A DNA stretch of 64,000 bases from Rhodococcus globerulus NBRC 14531 (GCF_001894805.1 NZ_BCWX01000001.1:310001-374000); one strand, 5' to 3'; counted from the stretch's first letter, positions 9,338 through 19,536 are shown. Numbers and translations: made by a program. The notes: generated by a model not told the origin, from the sequence alone.

Positions 9338-9570
9338 ATGAGTTCAGGCGCCCAGATCGACTCCGCCCCATCGTTACTCACCCGCGTAACATCCTCGCTG
9401 CGGTGTTGGTGGTTCTGACCCTGATCTTCATCTTCCAGAACCGGAGCGAAACCACGATCAAACTGTTCTGGGTATCCGTGCAGTCACCGCTCTGGCTCAC
9501 CCTCGTCGTGATCCTCCTACTCGGCTGGATCGCCGGCCTTCTCACCCGCCGTAAAAAGCCAACCAACTGA
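9338..9570 (+). pseudogene. LapA-like (DUF1049) small membrane protein, frameshifted
   Basis: The ATG at 9338 has a GAAAGG ribosome-binding site and begins MSSGAQIDSAPSLLT, but this frame stops at 9418. A second frame carries the rest of the protein. It reads RNILAAVLVVLTLIFIFQN, a membrane segment plus the FQN typical of LapA-like proteins, then a second membrane segment LTLVVILLLGWIAGLLTRR, and stops at 9570. Joining the frames needs one base around 9370-9387. Either the gene is broken, the sequence has an error there, or a GTG at 9403 starts a short 55-residue version with no ribosome-binding site. Intact relatives are about 75-100 residues of unknown function. Confidence 0.7.
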
Positions 9571-9695
9571 ATTCGCAAACGAATAGCTGTCGGTGGCCGG
9601 GATCGGCTGTCGCGGAAAGGTCTTCATAGTTCAGGTGCGTAGCAGAAGAATATCGGCAAACACTGGTTCTCTCGAAATCTACAGAAGGTGAAACG

Positions 9696-10685
9696 ATGTG
9701 TACCAGAGTAATTTGGCCTGATGCCGCGGGGTCTGTTCTCGTCGGCCGCAACATGGACTATCACCGCGACACCGGGACAAATCTGTGGTTGCTTCCCCAG
9801 GGGGTTGAACGCAACGATGGCGTCGGCGGTTCCCTCAGTTGGACAGCCGAATACGGCAGCGTCGTGGCTGGCGCATTCGACATGATGTCGGTGGACGGCA
9901 TGAACGAGGCTGGACTGGCGGGCCATATCTTGTGGCTCGCGGAATCGGATTACGGTAGTCGTGACACATCGAAGCCAAGTCTGAGCATGGCGATCTGGCT
10001 GCAGTACTTCCTGGACAACTTTGCCACTGTTGCGGATGCCGCCGCCTGGATCGTCGATTCCGACGTCCAGGTTGTACCGCTGGGCGATCCGGCGACTGGC
10101 GAGGTGCCCGCCGTTCACCTTGCGTTGGACGACGCGACCGGCGATTCGGCGATCATCGAGTACCTCGACGGCAAGGCGACCGTCTGGCACGACCGTGACT
10201 ACCGTGTGATGACCAATTCCCCGTCCTTCGACAAGCAAATCGAACTTCTCAAAGAGGTCGACGGGTTCGGTGGCACCAAGCCGCTACCGGGGACCACGCT
10301 TGCGTCCGACCGGTTCGCTCGCGCAGCATATTACGTGGGCCGGCTGCCTGAGCCGAAGAGCGAGGTCGAGGCGGTGGCGGGAATGTTCAGCGTCATCCGC
10401 AATGCTGCGCAACCCTTCAGGATCCCTGATCCCGACAAACCCTATGCCTCGCAGACGATTTGGCAGACCGTCTCCGATTTGACCAACAAGCGGTACGTCT
10501 TCGACTCGACTACGCGACCCAATGTCTTGTGGGTGGACTTCGACAAGCTGGACTTCAGTGTGGGCGCGCAGGCAGGCAAGCTCGACCTGATGGGCGACAC
10601 GTCCCTCGAAGGCGGACTCGCCGGTAACGTCTCTCGCCGCTTCGAGGAAACGCCGCCTATGCAATTTCTGACTCTGCCGGCCTGA
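9696..10685 (+). CDS. Choloylglycine hydrolase / penicillin V acylase family Ntn-hydrolase, copy 2
   Basis: 329 residues, the same length as copy 1 and aligning end to end without gaps. Cys2 nucleophile (MCTRVIW), RNMDYHRD and RVMTNSPSFDKQ are all present. The ribosome-binding site AAGGTGA precedes the ATG. Differences from copy 1 cluster in residues 8-60 and near the C-terminus, while the segments around PLGDP-TGEVPAVHLAL and RFARAAYYVGRLPEPKS are nearly identical. This suggests an old duplication with conserved chemistry and possibly shifted acyl-chain preference. It is followed 91 bp later by a co-directional MFS exporter. Confidence 0.88.
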   Translation: MCTRVIWPDAAGSVLVGRNMDYHRDTGTNLWLLPQGVERNDGVGGSLSWTAEYGSVVAGAFDMMSVDGMNEAGLAGHILWLAESDYGSRDTSKPSLSMAIWLQYFLDNFATVADAAAWIVDSDVQVVPLGDPATGEVPAVHLALDDATGDSAIIEYLDGKATVWHDRDYRVMTNSPSFDKQIELLKEVDGFGGTKPLPGTTLASDRFARAAYYVGRLPEPKSEVEAVAGMFSVIRNAAQPFRIPDPDKPYASQTIWQTVSDLTNKRYVFDSTTRPNVLWVDFDKLDFSVGAQAGKLDLMGDTSLEGGLAGNVSRRFEETPPMQFLTLPA

Positions 10686-10776
10686 TCGACAGCAGCCAGC
10701 TCTCCCTGCGTGGGTGGTCAGCTCACCGTCGGTTACGCCATCGCCGCGACATCATCGATCCCTGAGGGGTGTACAT

Positions 10777-12405
10777 ATGGATACTGCGGATCAGCTGCCT
10801 TCCGTTCCTGTGGCAACCGAGCGTGCGGTCGACGCTCAACTCAGGGCGAGTTGGTTGCCGCTCGTGCTCGTGTGCTGCACCGGTTTGGTCTCGGTATTCA
10901 ACGCTACGGTGTTGCCAATGGCGATCAGTGGGATCGTCGACGGGCTGGACACCACGATCTCAAACGTGCAGTTGGCCATCGTCGCGTACGGCGTGTTCGT
11001 CGCAGCCTTCACGATCACCGGCGGCAAGATCAGCGGGGTGCTGGGTGCTAGAAACACTCAGCTGCTCGGCTTGAGTGTCTACGCCGCGGGAATGCTGTCT
11101 TGCGTTCTGGCACAGAATGTCTCGGTTCTTATCGCAGGTGAGGCGATCGCCGGACTCGGTGGTGCTCTTCTTGTGCCCAACGCGCTGGCGATTCTCGGTC
11201 AGACATATTCCGGCACGCAGCGCACCGTTGCGGTGTCGGTGCTGGCGGGTACAACCGGAATCGGTGCGGCGCTCGCTTTGCTGGTCGGTGGATTCCTCGT
11301 GCAGGCCTGGGGTTGGCGAGCACCCTTCGTGCTGCTGCTCGTCGTAATTGCAGGAACGAGCGTCGTCGCGTCCCGTCTACGGCTTCCCCGGACTACGTTC
11401 CGAGGGACCATCGACAAGACGAGTATCGCGCTTTCGGCCGTGGGCGTGCTGATGTTGGTCGCCGCCATCAATCAGATCGGATCGTGGGGGCTTGTCCTCG
11501 CCGCCGAGGGTGCTCCCTTGAGTGTGCTCGGCCTCTCTCCCGTGCTCGCGTTGGTAGTGATCGGCGGCCTGGTGCTCCACACGTTTGTCGCGCGCCAACA
11601 CGAGTTGCTCGACGCTGACAGGACACCCCTGCTTGCCCCTCAGGTGTTCGGCTCTGGGCTCAACCGTGCGTGCCTGAGTGGGCTGGTCGCGGTGAACCTG
11701 TTGATGGCCGGCGTGAGCTACCTGCTGCCGCTCTATACGCAGATGGTGCTGGGCAAGAGTCCACTGGGGACGGCACTGATGCTGATACCGATCTCCCTTG
11801 CCGCACTCGCCTCCGCTGCTGCCACACCAGTTCTGATGCGACTGTTTGCGTGCCGATGGTTGTTGACAGCAGCCCACGTGCTGGCTGCCGCGTCGGTGAT
11901 ACTGCTGGCAATGACCATCTCCAACCAATGGTCAGGTGCGTGGACTTTGATCAGTGAGGTCGCCTTGGGCCTCGGTATCGGAGTGGGACTGAGTGCGGGC
12001 AGTGCATTGCTCATGGAGACCAGCCCACCGTCTCTCTCCGGAGAGATCGGCAGCGCTCGGGGAATGGCGAACTTTCTCGGCCTGTGCACGGGTACCGCCG
12101 TCGCGGGGGCCGTGCTGATGTCCGTGCTTGCGCAGTCTGCCTCGGTCCGTGTCGCCGAAAGCTCGGATCTACTGTCCAACAGTAGAATCGAAGTAACAAC
12201 CAGTTCGGTTAGCTTCGTCGAGAACGACGACCTCCGAAGCCGCCTCGCGGGAATGGAGTTGACCTCGGCGCAGCTCGACCGGGCGGTGGAGATCAATGTC
12301 GAATCCAGGTTGGTTGCGCTGCGTGCGAGCCTCTGCGTGCTCGGGTTGGCGGCGTTACTCCCGATCGTGACGTTCAGGCACCTGCCATCCCGGCGGGAAG
12401 GGTGA
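10777..12405 (+). CDS. MFS transporter, 14-TM drug/H+ antiporter (DHA2-like)
   Basis: 542 residues from the ATG at 10777, chosen because GAGGGG lies 7 bases upstream; a start at 10714 would add an implausible leader. The protein has about 14 hydrophobic segments and the DHA2 layout, with a long central loop and a C-terminal extracytoplasmic loop (about residues 470-510) before the last helix. The motif SNVQLAIVAYGVFVAAF in TM2 and GGALLVPNALAIL in TM4/5 fit the EmrB/QacA type. It probably exports a small hydrophobic compound by proton antiport. It lies directly after the second acylase gene and may share its transcript. Confidence 0.85.
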   Translation: MDTADQLPSVPVATERAVDAQLRASWLPLVLVCCTGLVSVFNATVLPMAISGIVDGLDTTISNVQLAIVAYGVFVAAFTITGGKISGVLGARNTQLLGLSVYAAGMLSCVLAQNVSVLIAGEAIAGLGGALLVPNALAILGQTYSGTQRTVAVSVLAGTTGIGAALALLVGGFLVQAWGWRAPFVLLLVVIAGTSVVASRLRLPRTTFRGTIDKTSIALSAVGVLMLVAAINQIGSWGLVLAAEGAPLSVLGLSPVLALVVIGGLVLHTFVARQHELLDADRTPLLAPQVFGSGLNRACLSGLVAVNLLMAGVSYLLPLYTQMVLGKSPLGTALMLIPISLAALASAAATPVLMRLFACRWLLTAAHVLAAASVILLAMTISNQWSGAWTLISEVALGLGIGVGLSAGSALLMETSPPSLSGEIGSARGMANFLGLCTGTAVAGAVLMSVLAQSASVRVAESSDLLSNSRIEVTTSSVSFVENDDLRSRLAGMELTSAQLDRAVEINVESRLVALRASLCVLGLAALLPIVTFRHLPSRREG

Positions 12406-12696
12406 CGATCGCGACTCTGCGGTCGAGAGATTTCGAGAGCAAGCGTTGTCGAAGTGATGCCCGCGACGAACCAGAAGAACAGCTCGGCAACGAAATTGGT
12501 CGAAGACCAGTGAATACAATCGTCAGGCCGCGCCGAGTCGAGCTATTCACTGAGACAGCGCACTTCAGCGAGGTTCGCTTCGACAACCATGAGACCGTCG
12601 ACCACAGCTCCGACGTTTGTCAGGGATGGGTACGACGGTCTCCTGGCGGCGTGAGTGCGACTCTCGGACCAATTTCAAATTGTTTGTGGGAGCTGC

Positions 12697-13986
12697 TCAG
12701 TCGCTGCTGTGAGCTGTCTTGGACGGATTTTCGGTCCTGACCCGGGGAGACGGCTCGCCTGGGGAGGGTATTCTCGGTTTTCGGGGTATGCACAGGCAGG
12801 CAATGAGGGCGGCAGCCAGGACACCGGCGCTCGACAGGAACGCTACGGGGGCGCCGGCCGCATCCAGGAGAGCACCTGTTGTGTACGGTCCCAGAATCGC
12901 GCCAACGTCGAACGCGATCCAAAAGGCGGCCACCGCTAGACCGCTGTCGCCACCATCCACCTCTCCGAGGAGCGATGGTGCCGTGGTGGAAGTCAGTCCG
13001 TGAGCCAGCCCGAGTCCGACGAAGGCAGCAACGATCAGCTGTATTTCCTCGAGCTCACCAAATAAAGCGGTCACGACCAGCGCTACAACGAGAGCTGTGA
13101 CAGTGACCGTTCGAAAACTCAGCCGTCCGGTTACAGCGCCCAAGCTGCTTGCGGCAATTTGGGCGACGGCCGCGACTGTCAACAACATGCCTATTACCCC
13201 AATACCGAACCCGAGGTCATCAAGCCGGACCGGCATGACCACGGTGCGCACGCCGTACAACACCCATCCCGTCGCAAACTGAAGCAGCACTACCGCTACG
13301 AACGTGCGGCTGCGAAATAGTTGTCGGAGGAGATTCCAGGTCGAGACGGGCACAACATCTTCGGCACTAATGCCGTCACTCGTGCGGAGTCCTCGCACGC
13401 TGCGCAGCGCGACCAAAGCAACCAGCGACCCCACGCCGAGAAGCACGCCGTAGATGATCAGCGGCAGGCGCGGGTCGATCGTTGCCATCAACCCGCCAAT
13501 CGCCGGTCCTGAGATCATTCCCAACGATGTGGCTGTGAAGTAAACGCTCATCGAGCGGGCGCGTTGCGCCGAAGTCGTGACGATGAGCAACAATCCGGTA
13601 CCTGCGACGGTGAAACCGGCGCTGCCTATGCCGCTTATCGACCGAAATGCAACAAAGAGTTCAAAGGTCGGCGATAAGCCGGCGACGACACTGCATACAG
13701 CTTGAATGGCGAGTCCGAGTACGAGGACGTTCCGCAGACGGAATTTTTTCAACAAGCCCGTCAGGGAGACGTTTGCGATCAGTCGGCCCGCCGCGAGTCC
13801 ACTGACGGCAAGACTTACGCTCGCTGCTCCGACGGAGTAAAGGTCAGCCAGCGCCGGCAGTGCCGGCCCTAGCATTCCGTAGCCGAGACCGGACGCGACA
13901 GCGATAAACGAGAGGACCCACACGGTTGACGGCACACGAGCGTTCTCGGTGACTTCTGTCGCAGGATCACTTACGGTGCGCGTCAT
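12697..13986 (-). CDS. MFS transporter, 12-TM (DHA1-like)
   Basis: 429 residues with about 12 membrane segments. The first helix carries ASGLGYGMLGPALPALADLY and the loop after TM2 carries GRLIANVSLTGLLKKFRLRN, a variant of MFS motif A. Family members are usually exporters of drugs or metabolites; the substrate is unknown. It is convergent with the DHA2-type gene, and the 291 bp between them contain no gene and no clear terminator. The start ATG at 13986 has no good ribosome-binding site. Confidence 0.85.
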   Translation of the reverse strand: MTRTVSDPATEVTENARVPSTVWVLSFIAVASGLGYGMLGPALPALADLYSVGAASVSLAVSGLAAGRLIANVSLTGLLKKFRLRNVLVLGLAIQAVCSVVAGLSPTFELFVAFRSISGIGSAGFTVAGTGLLLIVTTSAQRARSMSVYFTATSLGMISGPAIGGLMATIDPRLPLIIYGVLLGVGSLVALVALRSVRGLRTSDGISAEDVVPVSTWNLLRQLFRSRTFVAVVLLQFATGWVLYGVRTVVMPVRLDDLGFGIGVIGMLLTVAAVAQIAASSLGAVTGRLSFRTVTVTALVVALVVTALFGELEEIQLIVAAFVGLGLAHGLTSTTAPSLLGEVDGGDSGLAVAAFWIAFDVGAILGPYTTGALLDAAGAPVAFLSSAGVLAAALIACLCIPRKPRIPSPGEPSPRVRTENPSKTAHSSD

Positions 13987-14432
13987 CGGTAGAGCGCTTT
14001 CGGCTGGGCTACTGCTCGACTGCCGATGACCACGCGATTATTTTCTCCCGCAACGGAAATCGTCGACCTGACGCCGAAATGTATCTCCCTGCCGAACGGA
14101 CGCGAACGTGACAATATCTTCATTGGTACTCCTGGCAACATGGCTGGTAAGGCAGGGAAACATGAGATGGCCGACGCGGGTGTGGTCAACCGTGGTGAGC
14201 GCAACAAACAGATAGCGTTGCCGGACTGAGTGACAGCGAGCTTCGCTATCTAGTGGAAAGTTTGGTCAGTATCCGCGGTTCTGGGTCTCAGTTCCCAAGT
14301 CGGAGAGAGCGTGCTGACAGCTGCTGCTCCGATACTTCGCCCTGATCCCGTGCAGATCGCTTCGCTGCTCGCGGGAGATCCCATGATGTCGTTGTCCGCC
14401 TGATTGTTTCGGAAATTATGTGTGTCTTACGG
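13987..14432. other. 446-bp intergenic region
   Basis: No supported gene. A 67-codon plus-strand frame at 14026-14229 has no domain or ribosome-binding site. The MFS gene promoter must lie near 13990-14100. Confidence 0.45.
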
Positions 14433-15272
14433 TCACACGATGGTGGCGGTGCCCTGGTCGATGACGGGTGCACCTGCTGCATCTGTTGTCTGGAATCGCA
14501 CGACCGTACCGTCGATCCACATCGAGACAGTGAGGCTCTCGCCGGGGAGAATGGGTTTCGTGAAACGACCCTGCATCGCGCGGAATCGCTTCGGCTCCGA
14601 GTTGGCAGCAGCATGTAACAGCGCACGGCCGGTGAACCCGTACGCGCACATACCGTGCAGGATTGGTCGTGGAAATCCGCCTCGGGACGCGAACGAAGGG
14701 TCCGTGTGCAGAGGATTTCGGTCACCAGTCAGTCGGTATAAAAGTGCCTGGTCCGTGCGAGTGCGGTAGGTGACCTGATGATCGGGTTTGCCAGCGGGTT
14801 TCTCCCATTCCGAGGCCGGTCCCCGGCTGCCACCCCACCCTCCGGATCCACGGAAGAACATAGCGGATCGAACGACGCTCAGCAGACGTCCCGTATCGTC
14901 GCGGGCTTCGGATTCGACCTCGACGAGTGTTCCGGAACCCTTGTCGTAGACGCCCGCGATGGCACTGGACGTGGTTACCTCACCCTCGACGGGGAGTGCG
15001 TCGTCGATGATGAATCCCTGCTCGGCGTGGAGCATTTTCGACAGGTCCACACCGTCTGGCAACGGAATGAGGCCACCGGAGAGGGCGACATTCGCGAATG
15101 TCGGCAACACCTTCTGCGGCTTTGCCTCGCTGTTTTCGGTGGTGAACTCGAGTTCTTCCAACGGGTGGCCCTGCCCGGCACCCACTGCAAGTGCATACAG
15201 CAACGCATCCTTGGACGACCAACTGCGTGTGATCGTCTCACTTCGCCGACCCACCCACGACTCGTCGAACAT
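14433..15272 (-). CDS. MaoC-like enoyl-CoA hydratase 2 (double hot-dog)
   Basis: 279 residues with two hot-dog halves, as in eukaryote-type hydratase 2 and its actinobacterial relatives. The C-terminal half has the hydratase 2 motif, YRLTGDRNPLHTDPSFA followed by GGFPRPILHG, with catalytic Asp and His in DRNPLH. The enzyme hydrates trans-2-enoyl-CoA to (R)-3-hydroxyacyl-CoA in beta-oxidation-like pathways. The N-terminal half lacks the catalytic motif, which is normal. Lone gene with no fatty-acid genes beside it. Confidence 0.88.
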   Translation of the reverse strand: MFDESWVGRRSETITRSWSSKDALLYALAVGAGQGHPLEELEFTTENSEAKPQKVLPTFANVALSGGLIPLPDGVDLSKMLHAEQGFIIDDALPVEGEVTTSSAIAGVYDKGSGTLVEVESEARDDTGRLLSVVRSAMFFRGSGGWGGSRGPASEWEKPAGKPDHQVTYRTRTDQALLYRLTGDRNPLHTDPSFASRGGFPRPILHGMCAYGFTGRALLHAAANSEPKRFRAMQGRFTKPILPGESLTVSMWIDGTVVRFQTTDAAGAPVIDQGTATIV

Positions 15273-16096
15273 CTAGTACCTCGTCTTATCTCGAGAGGTC
15301 AGCGGTATCGGTCCGCGACCTGGCGTGCTGCCTGGGGTGTCCTGCGGCGCCGACAGTAGGGCGCAGCACTCCACAGGTTCAGGGAAGACCCGTTTGCCTA
15401 ATCGGATCCTGTTCTCTTTATACCTGAGCATATCGAGTGAATATTTTCAACAGGAGCTTCATTTCTTCGCCTGATCGAAAGATTGCGATTCGATCGCACT
15501 GGCCGGTGAAGTAGTGAGGGGGACTTGACAATACGTGGAGCGAGGTCCACGCTAGCTAAGCGTAACACGTTCCGATTGTTGGACGATGATCCAGGTTTAG
15601 CGGACAGGACTCACCCGATGTGAGCCACGTTCGAGGTCTTTCGTGTGCCGAGACGGTTGGTTTGTGTAGTCAGAAAGGAGCACCCCGTCCGGCCTAGTTC
15701 CACAAACAACACCCGACGCGAAGAGGGGCTACGCATTCGGTTCTGGGCCGTGGGTACCGAATGCTTGTTCTGCCCGCGCAATCTGTCCTCTCTGCGGGTC
15801 CGATGACGCGCAGTGGAGCAGTGGAGCAGTGGAGCAGTGAAACAGGGAATGCGAAGGAGGACTGCGGATGGTGTCGAATATCGTGCTGTTGCAGACCTGT
15901 TCAGCCGCGCCATCTGCTGCGTCGTCATGTTAGGCGTCCTAGGCTCGAACGCGTCCTCGTAGTGGCAGGGGAACTCGCGCCAGTCGGCTGCTACGAAGGT
16001 GTTCACATTCGAGAAGTGGCAATGCCGGCTCAGCGGCGCCTGTGTCGAGGACCGGCTCCGCGTCGCTGCCCGACGGTTGATCGAGCCGGTCGGTAC
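15273..16096. other. 824-bp intergenic region with a short tandem repeat
   Basis: No supported gene. A minus-strand frame at 15611-16006 is Arg/Thr-rich and featureless. The only structure seen is the 8-bp tandem repeat at 15811-15839. This is one of the longest gene-free stretches in the window and may hold eroded sequence. Confidence 0.45.
15811..15839 (+). repeat. 8-bp tandem repeat, about 3.6 copies
   Basis: CAGTGGAG occurs three times in a row (15811-15818, 15819-15826, 15827-15834) followed by CAGTG. It lies in non-coding sequence, so it is most likely a slippage product. Confidence 0.8.
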
Positions 16097-16627
16097 TCAC
16101 AGCGAAATTGGAACGTCACCATGAAAATCGTCCAGCGTCGCTTTGGTGTGACTTTTGTCGAGGTTGACGAGGGATCGGCGGCATGCAAGAAAGAGCGTTC
16201 GGTGTCTGTCACTGTGGGCCAACCCGATGGTCAACAGCGAAAGCTTTTTTCCTGAAGGACAATTGGAGCCGAAGAGCATAGAGCCGGCGGTGGTCACCCG
16301 CACTTCGGCGCGCACACCTGATGCTGAGTTGTCTATGACATCGAGGGTTGCAACAACGACGCGTTCAGATCGTTCATTGGATGCCGCTACGCTCAATTGC
16401 CCCTGCACCCCGGTCAAACGAACCTGGGGATCGGCGATGACGATATCCAGAAGTCCGTCGTGTGCCCGGAGATGGATCCGGCCACGGTACTGGGCAATCC
16501 GAGTTCCGTCGGGCTTATGATGATCGGTGACGAGTGGCCAGGCCAGTTCGTTGCCCCGTTCGACGATGGCAGAATCATATGAAATCTCGCCAAGTGCTCG
16601 AACGTATTGCAGCAATGACTCTTTCAC
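16097..16627 (-). pseudogene. HtaA-like domain fragment
   Basis: 176 codons from a GTG at 16627. Residues 45-80 (YRGRIHLRAHDGLLDIVIAD and the following VRLTGVQGQLSV) resemble the HtaA domain found in corynebacterial haem-uptake and cell-surface proteins. The expected conserved Trp of such domains (frame reading LRWSVKESLLQYV) lies just upstream of the first usable start codon, and the frame is closed by a stop 13 codons further up, so there is no signal peptide. The C-terminal 60 residues do not look like the family. I read it as a truncated remnant, but a short cytoplasmic protein cannot be excluded. Confidence 0.45.
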
Positions 16628-16920
16628 TGACCATCTCAGTGACGTGGAAGTATCGATCTATGGCATTTCCATAGTGTCTCGTTTCTCTACCTACGCGCAT
16701 CAGGAAGTCGCGATCCGATTGAACGCAACCAAGGATCGGACCCGTCGCTGCCGACCATCGTCGGCCAGGTCCGTCGGTTATAGACGCTCGATGTATATGT
16801 ACGTCAACAACTTTCGCCTAAACAGGCGAGTCGGTCGTTCAATGGCTCAGCCTGCCGGTGCACCGCGAGAACAGAAGTTGAGCGCTTGATTCCCGGTTGG
16901 TCGACAGGTGATACTCGTGA

Positions 16921-17553
16921 TTACTTGTCGGCAGAATTACTGTGGCAGTTGAGGCCCGCGAGAACGAGGTCGACGACTGATTCGATGTATTTCTCGGCCC
17001 CGGATTCGAACTCTTTGAGTTTCGACATCGGGGTCATCAAATAATGGTGCTCGATTGTTCCTGTGACAGCATCGAGTACCAGGGCTGGCGACGTACCCTC
17101 TATGATTTCACCGCGTTCGATTGCGCGAAAGATAATTCCACGACCGTTGGCAATAGTTTCACTGCGCAAATCGGCTATTTCGCCCTCGAATAGTTCGGGA
17201 TAAATCTTTGCATCAATCATGGCTCGCATTCGCACTAAGCCGTAATCGCCTAGTAGCCAATCTGCCGTCGCTCGGCCAAGAGTAAGAAGGTCGCCACGAA
17301 ACGTTCCGGTATCGAAGTCGACCTGGGGACCTTGGTGGGATCGCAACGCGGCTGACATTATCTGTTCTTTCGTTTGCCATCGCCGGTAGAGGGCCGCTTT
17401 TCCAACCTTGGCGTGTCGCGCAATGAGATCGAGATTCAGTCTTGCCCACCCCAGATCTCCGTACAATTCCAGCGTAGTGGACAGAAGACGTGCTTCTATG
17501 TCTGGATCGATCGGGCGCCCGCGGCCGGATGGTTGCTGGATGGCGCGTGACAT
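16921..17553 (-). CDS. TetR family transcriptional regulator
   Basis: 210 residues from the ATG at 17553; a GTG ten codons upstream (17583) is an alternative. The N-terminal helix-turn-helix is typical: LDLIARHAKVGKAALYRRWQTKEQIM. The C-terminal ligand domain is of the TetR_C type with a WLLGDYGLVRMR segment. It follows the split MFS exporter gene in the same direction (134-bp gap), so the likely role is repression of that exporter. Confidence 0.88.
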   Translation of the reverse strand: MSRAIQQPSGRGRPIDPDIEARLLSTTLELYGDLGWARLNLDLIARHAKVGKAALYRRWQTKEQIMSAALRSHQGPQVDFDTGTFRGDLLTLGRATADWLLGDYGLVRMRAMIDAKIYPELFEGEIADLRSETIANGRGIIFRAIERGEIIEGTSPALVLDAVTGTIEHHYLMTPMSKLKEFESGAEKYIESVVDLVLAGLNCHSNSADK

Positions 17554-17687
17554 TGGCCCATCATGCCACGCGCCATCCGGCACTTTCTTCAGGACATCTC
17601 GTCAGTTTCTGGTCAAGCCCGATGCAGTAGCGAGGTACGGCCCGCTCACTGCTCAAAACTGGTGTTCGAAAGATCTCGTACGCAGTC

Positions 17688-19167
17688 TCACGATGATTCT
17701 CGGACCGGATGATTGATCACTTGCTCCGGCGACTCGGGTTGGTAGGCCTTTCCGCCTAGCTTGTTAAGGAACGGGACGAGCATGAAAATTAGAACTCCCG
17801 CTCCGATACAGCCGGACCAAACTGTGATGAATGCACCTTCGTTTGGTATTTTCGACCCACTGATCAACATCCCGGACATGATCGCGGCGCATATCGCTCC
17901 AGCGGTTGCCCCAGCCACCGTTCGCGCGGTGTTATATAGAGCGCCCGCGATTGCGGAGTCTTCCGGACGTGCGCGAGAAATCACGAGTGCGGGAAGGATT
18001 GCGACGAATAGACCAATTCCGGTGCCGCCAACGAATCCCATTGAAATGAAGGCGGACAGTGTGTGTCGAAATACAATTAACCCACCAAACCAAGTGGAAA
18101 TCAATGCAGCAGAAATCTGCAGTGCCGTTCGTGTACCGAATCGTCGCGCGAATCTGTCGGCGAGCGCCGCCGAAATCATGAGGGCAATGGGTACTGGGGT
18201 TATCGCAAACGCGATGCCCATCGAATCGAGACCAAATCCGTATCCGACGATGTCAGGTTTGGATGAATAATACAGTGTAGAAACTGTAACGGCTCCGTAA
18301 AACTGCAATCCGAATACTAATGTCAAAACTAACAGGAATCCGACTCCTCCCTTCGTCAACAAGTTGAAGTCGACTAGGGGGGGTGCTGATTCTTTTTTCC
18401 ATCATGACAAAGGCGACAAGTAATGCCACGCCGCCGCCAACTGTCATCAGGGTTGTAGTAGAAATCCACCCTAGGTTGCTTCCATTGCTTATCCCGATGA
18501 GAAAGGCCCCGAGGCCGGTGCCCAGCAGTGCAGCACCCGTCCAGTCGATGGAACCTGTTGCACGAGTGGAGGTTTCGGGCACGAAATATGCAATGCAAAC
18601 AAGGCTTGTCAGTGTGAGTGCGGCGGGAATGAAGAGGGCGAGAGTCAGGTCGACTGTAGTTCCGAGTATCCCGACCAAAAGTGTCCCCGCCGCGCCTCCG
18701 GCGCCAAGGCACCCTACAAGTATTCCGATTGCGCGTCCTGCGTCAGCGCCAGCGCGTTCTCGGAGAATTGCCAACTCGAGAGGGAGAAGCGCGCCCAGCG
18801 TTCCTTGGATGATTCTGCCCAACAAGAAGATCCCGAATGAGGGTGCCATCGCGGTAAGGGTCGTTCCGACGGTTACGGTGCCAAGCACGATCAATACCAT
18901 GCGACGGTGGCCGTATTTGTCTCCCAGTTTGGCCAGCAAAGGCACGCAAATTACGGTCGAGAGGAGGTAGGAAGCCAACACCCAGTTGAGTTGTGCCGGG
19001 TTGACACTGAGCTGCTGTCCAATGTGCGGTAAGAGCGGGATGTACCACGACTGCAGCATTCCGCTGATGACTTCGGAAAAAGCCAGGAATCCAACGGCTG
19101 CGAGTCCTCCGGCTTGATGTGGAGACATCGCTAGATTTGACTGAATGCTTGGTTCGGTCACTGGCAC
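17688..19167 (-). pseudogene. MFS transporter split by a frameshift at a run of seven G
   Basis: Two adjacent frames make one MFS protein of about 490 residues. The first (from 19167) holds TM1-TM8, including KLGDKYGHRRM (motif A), and runs into a false tail after EKRISTP. The second continues at once with LLTKGGVGFLLVLTLVFGLQ and TM9-TM14. Removing one base from the G run at 18377-18383 (plus strand) makes the junction read EKRISTPLVDFNLLTKGG, restoring the frame exactly. This is either a sequencing slip, a real mutation or a phase-variable tract. The gene and the TetR gene downstream look richer in AT than their neighbours, which may mean foreign origin. Confidence 0.8.
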
Positions 19168-19536
19168 GCCCCGTTGGAATATTCATCATGAGTTGAGTTG
19201 TCAGGCATGGGTTCTCGTGTCCTTCTCGTCAAGGGTTACGGGTCGACCGAATAAGAGACGACTATCGTCCGCTGAACTGTATGGAGTGACGAATAACTGT
19301 GTCAAGGGTCACATTTCTTTGCTGGAGGATTGCCGCCGTCGGACGAAACCGGTTGCGGCCCAACGTCCACGTCCTACATTGTCAAGTTGCCTGCCGCTTC
19401 GAAGGCGGGGGCTGCGGACCGTTGATCTCGAATCCGAATCGGTGGAGTTCTGCGCAGCTGACTGCAATCGCATTTCCAATCGGGTCTTCGGCAGCCACCG
19501 CCAGTTTCTGCCGATGTAAGCGATACGATCGGGGCT
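19168..19536. other. 369-bp intergenic region between divergent genes
   Basis: No gene or clear palindrome seen. It should contain the promoters of the MFS gene (minus) and the pentapeptide-repeat gene (plus). Confidence 0.4.

Noticed and set aside
15811-15839. Iteron-like origin repeats
   Set aside because: Only 8 bp and under four copies, with no replication gene or AT-rich region beside them.
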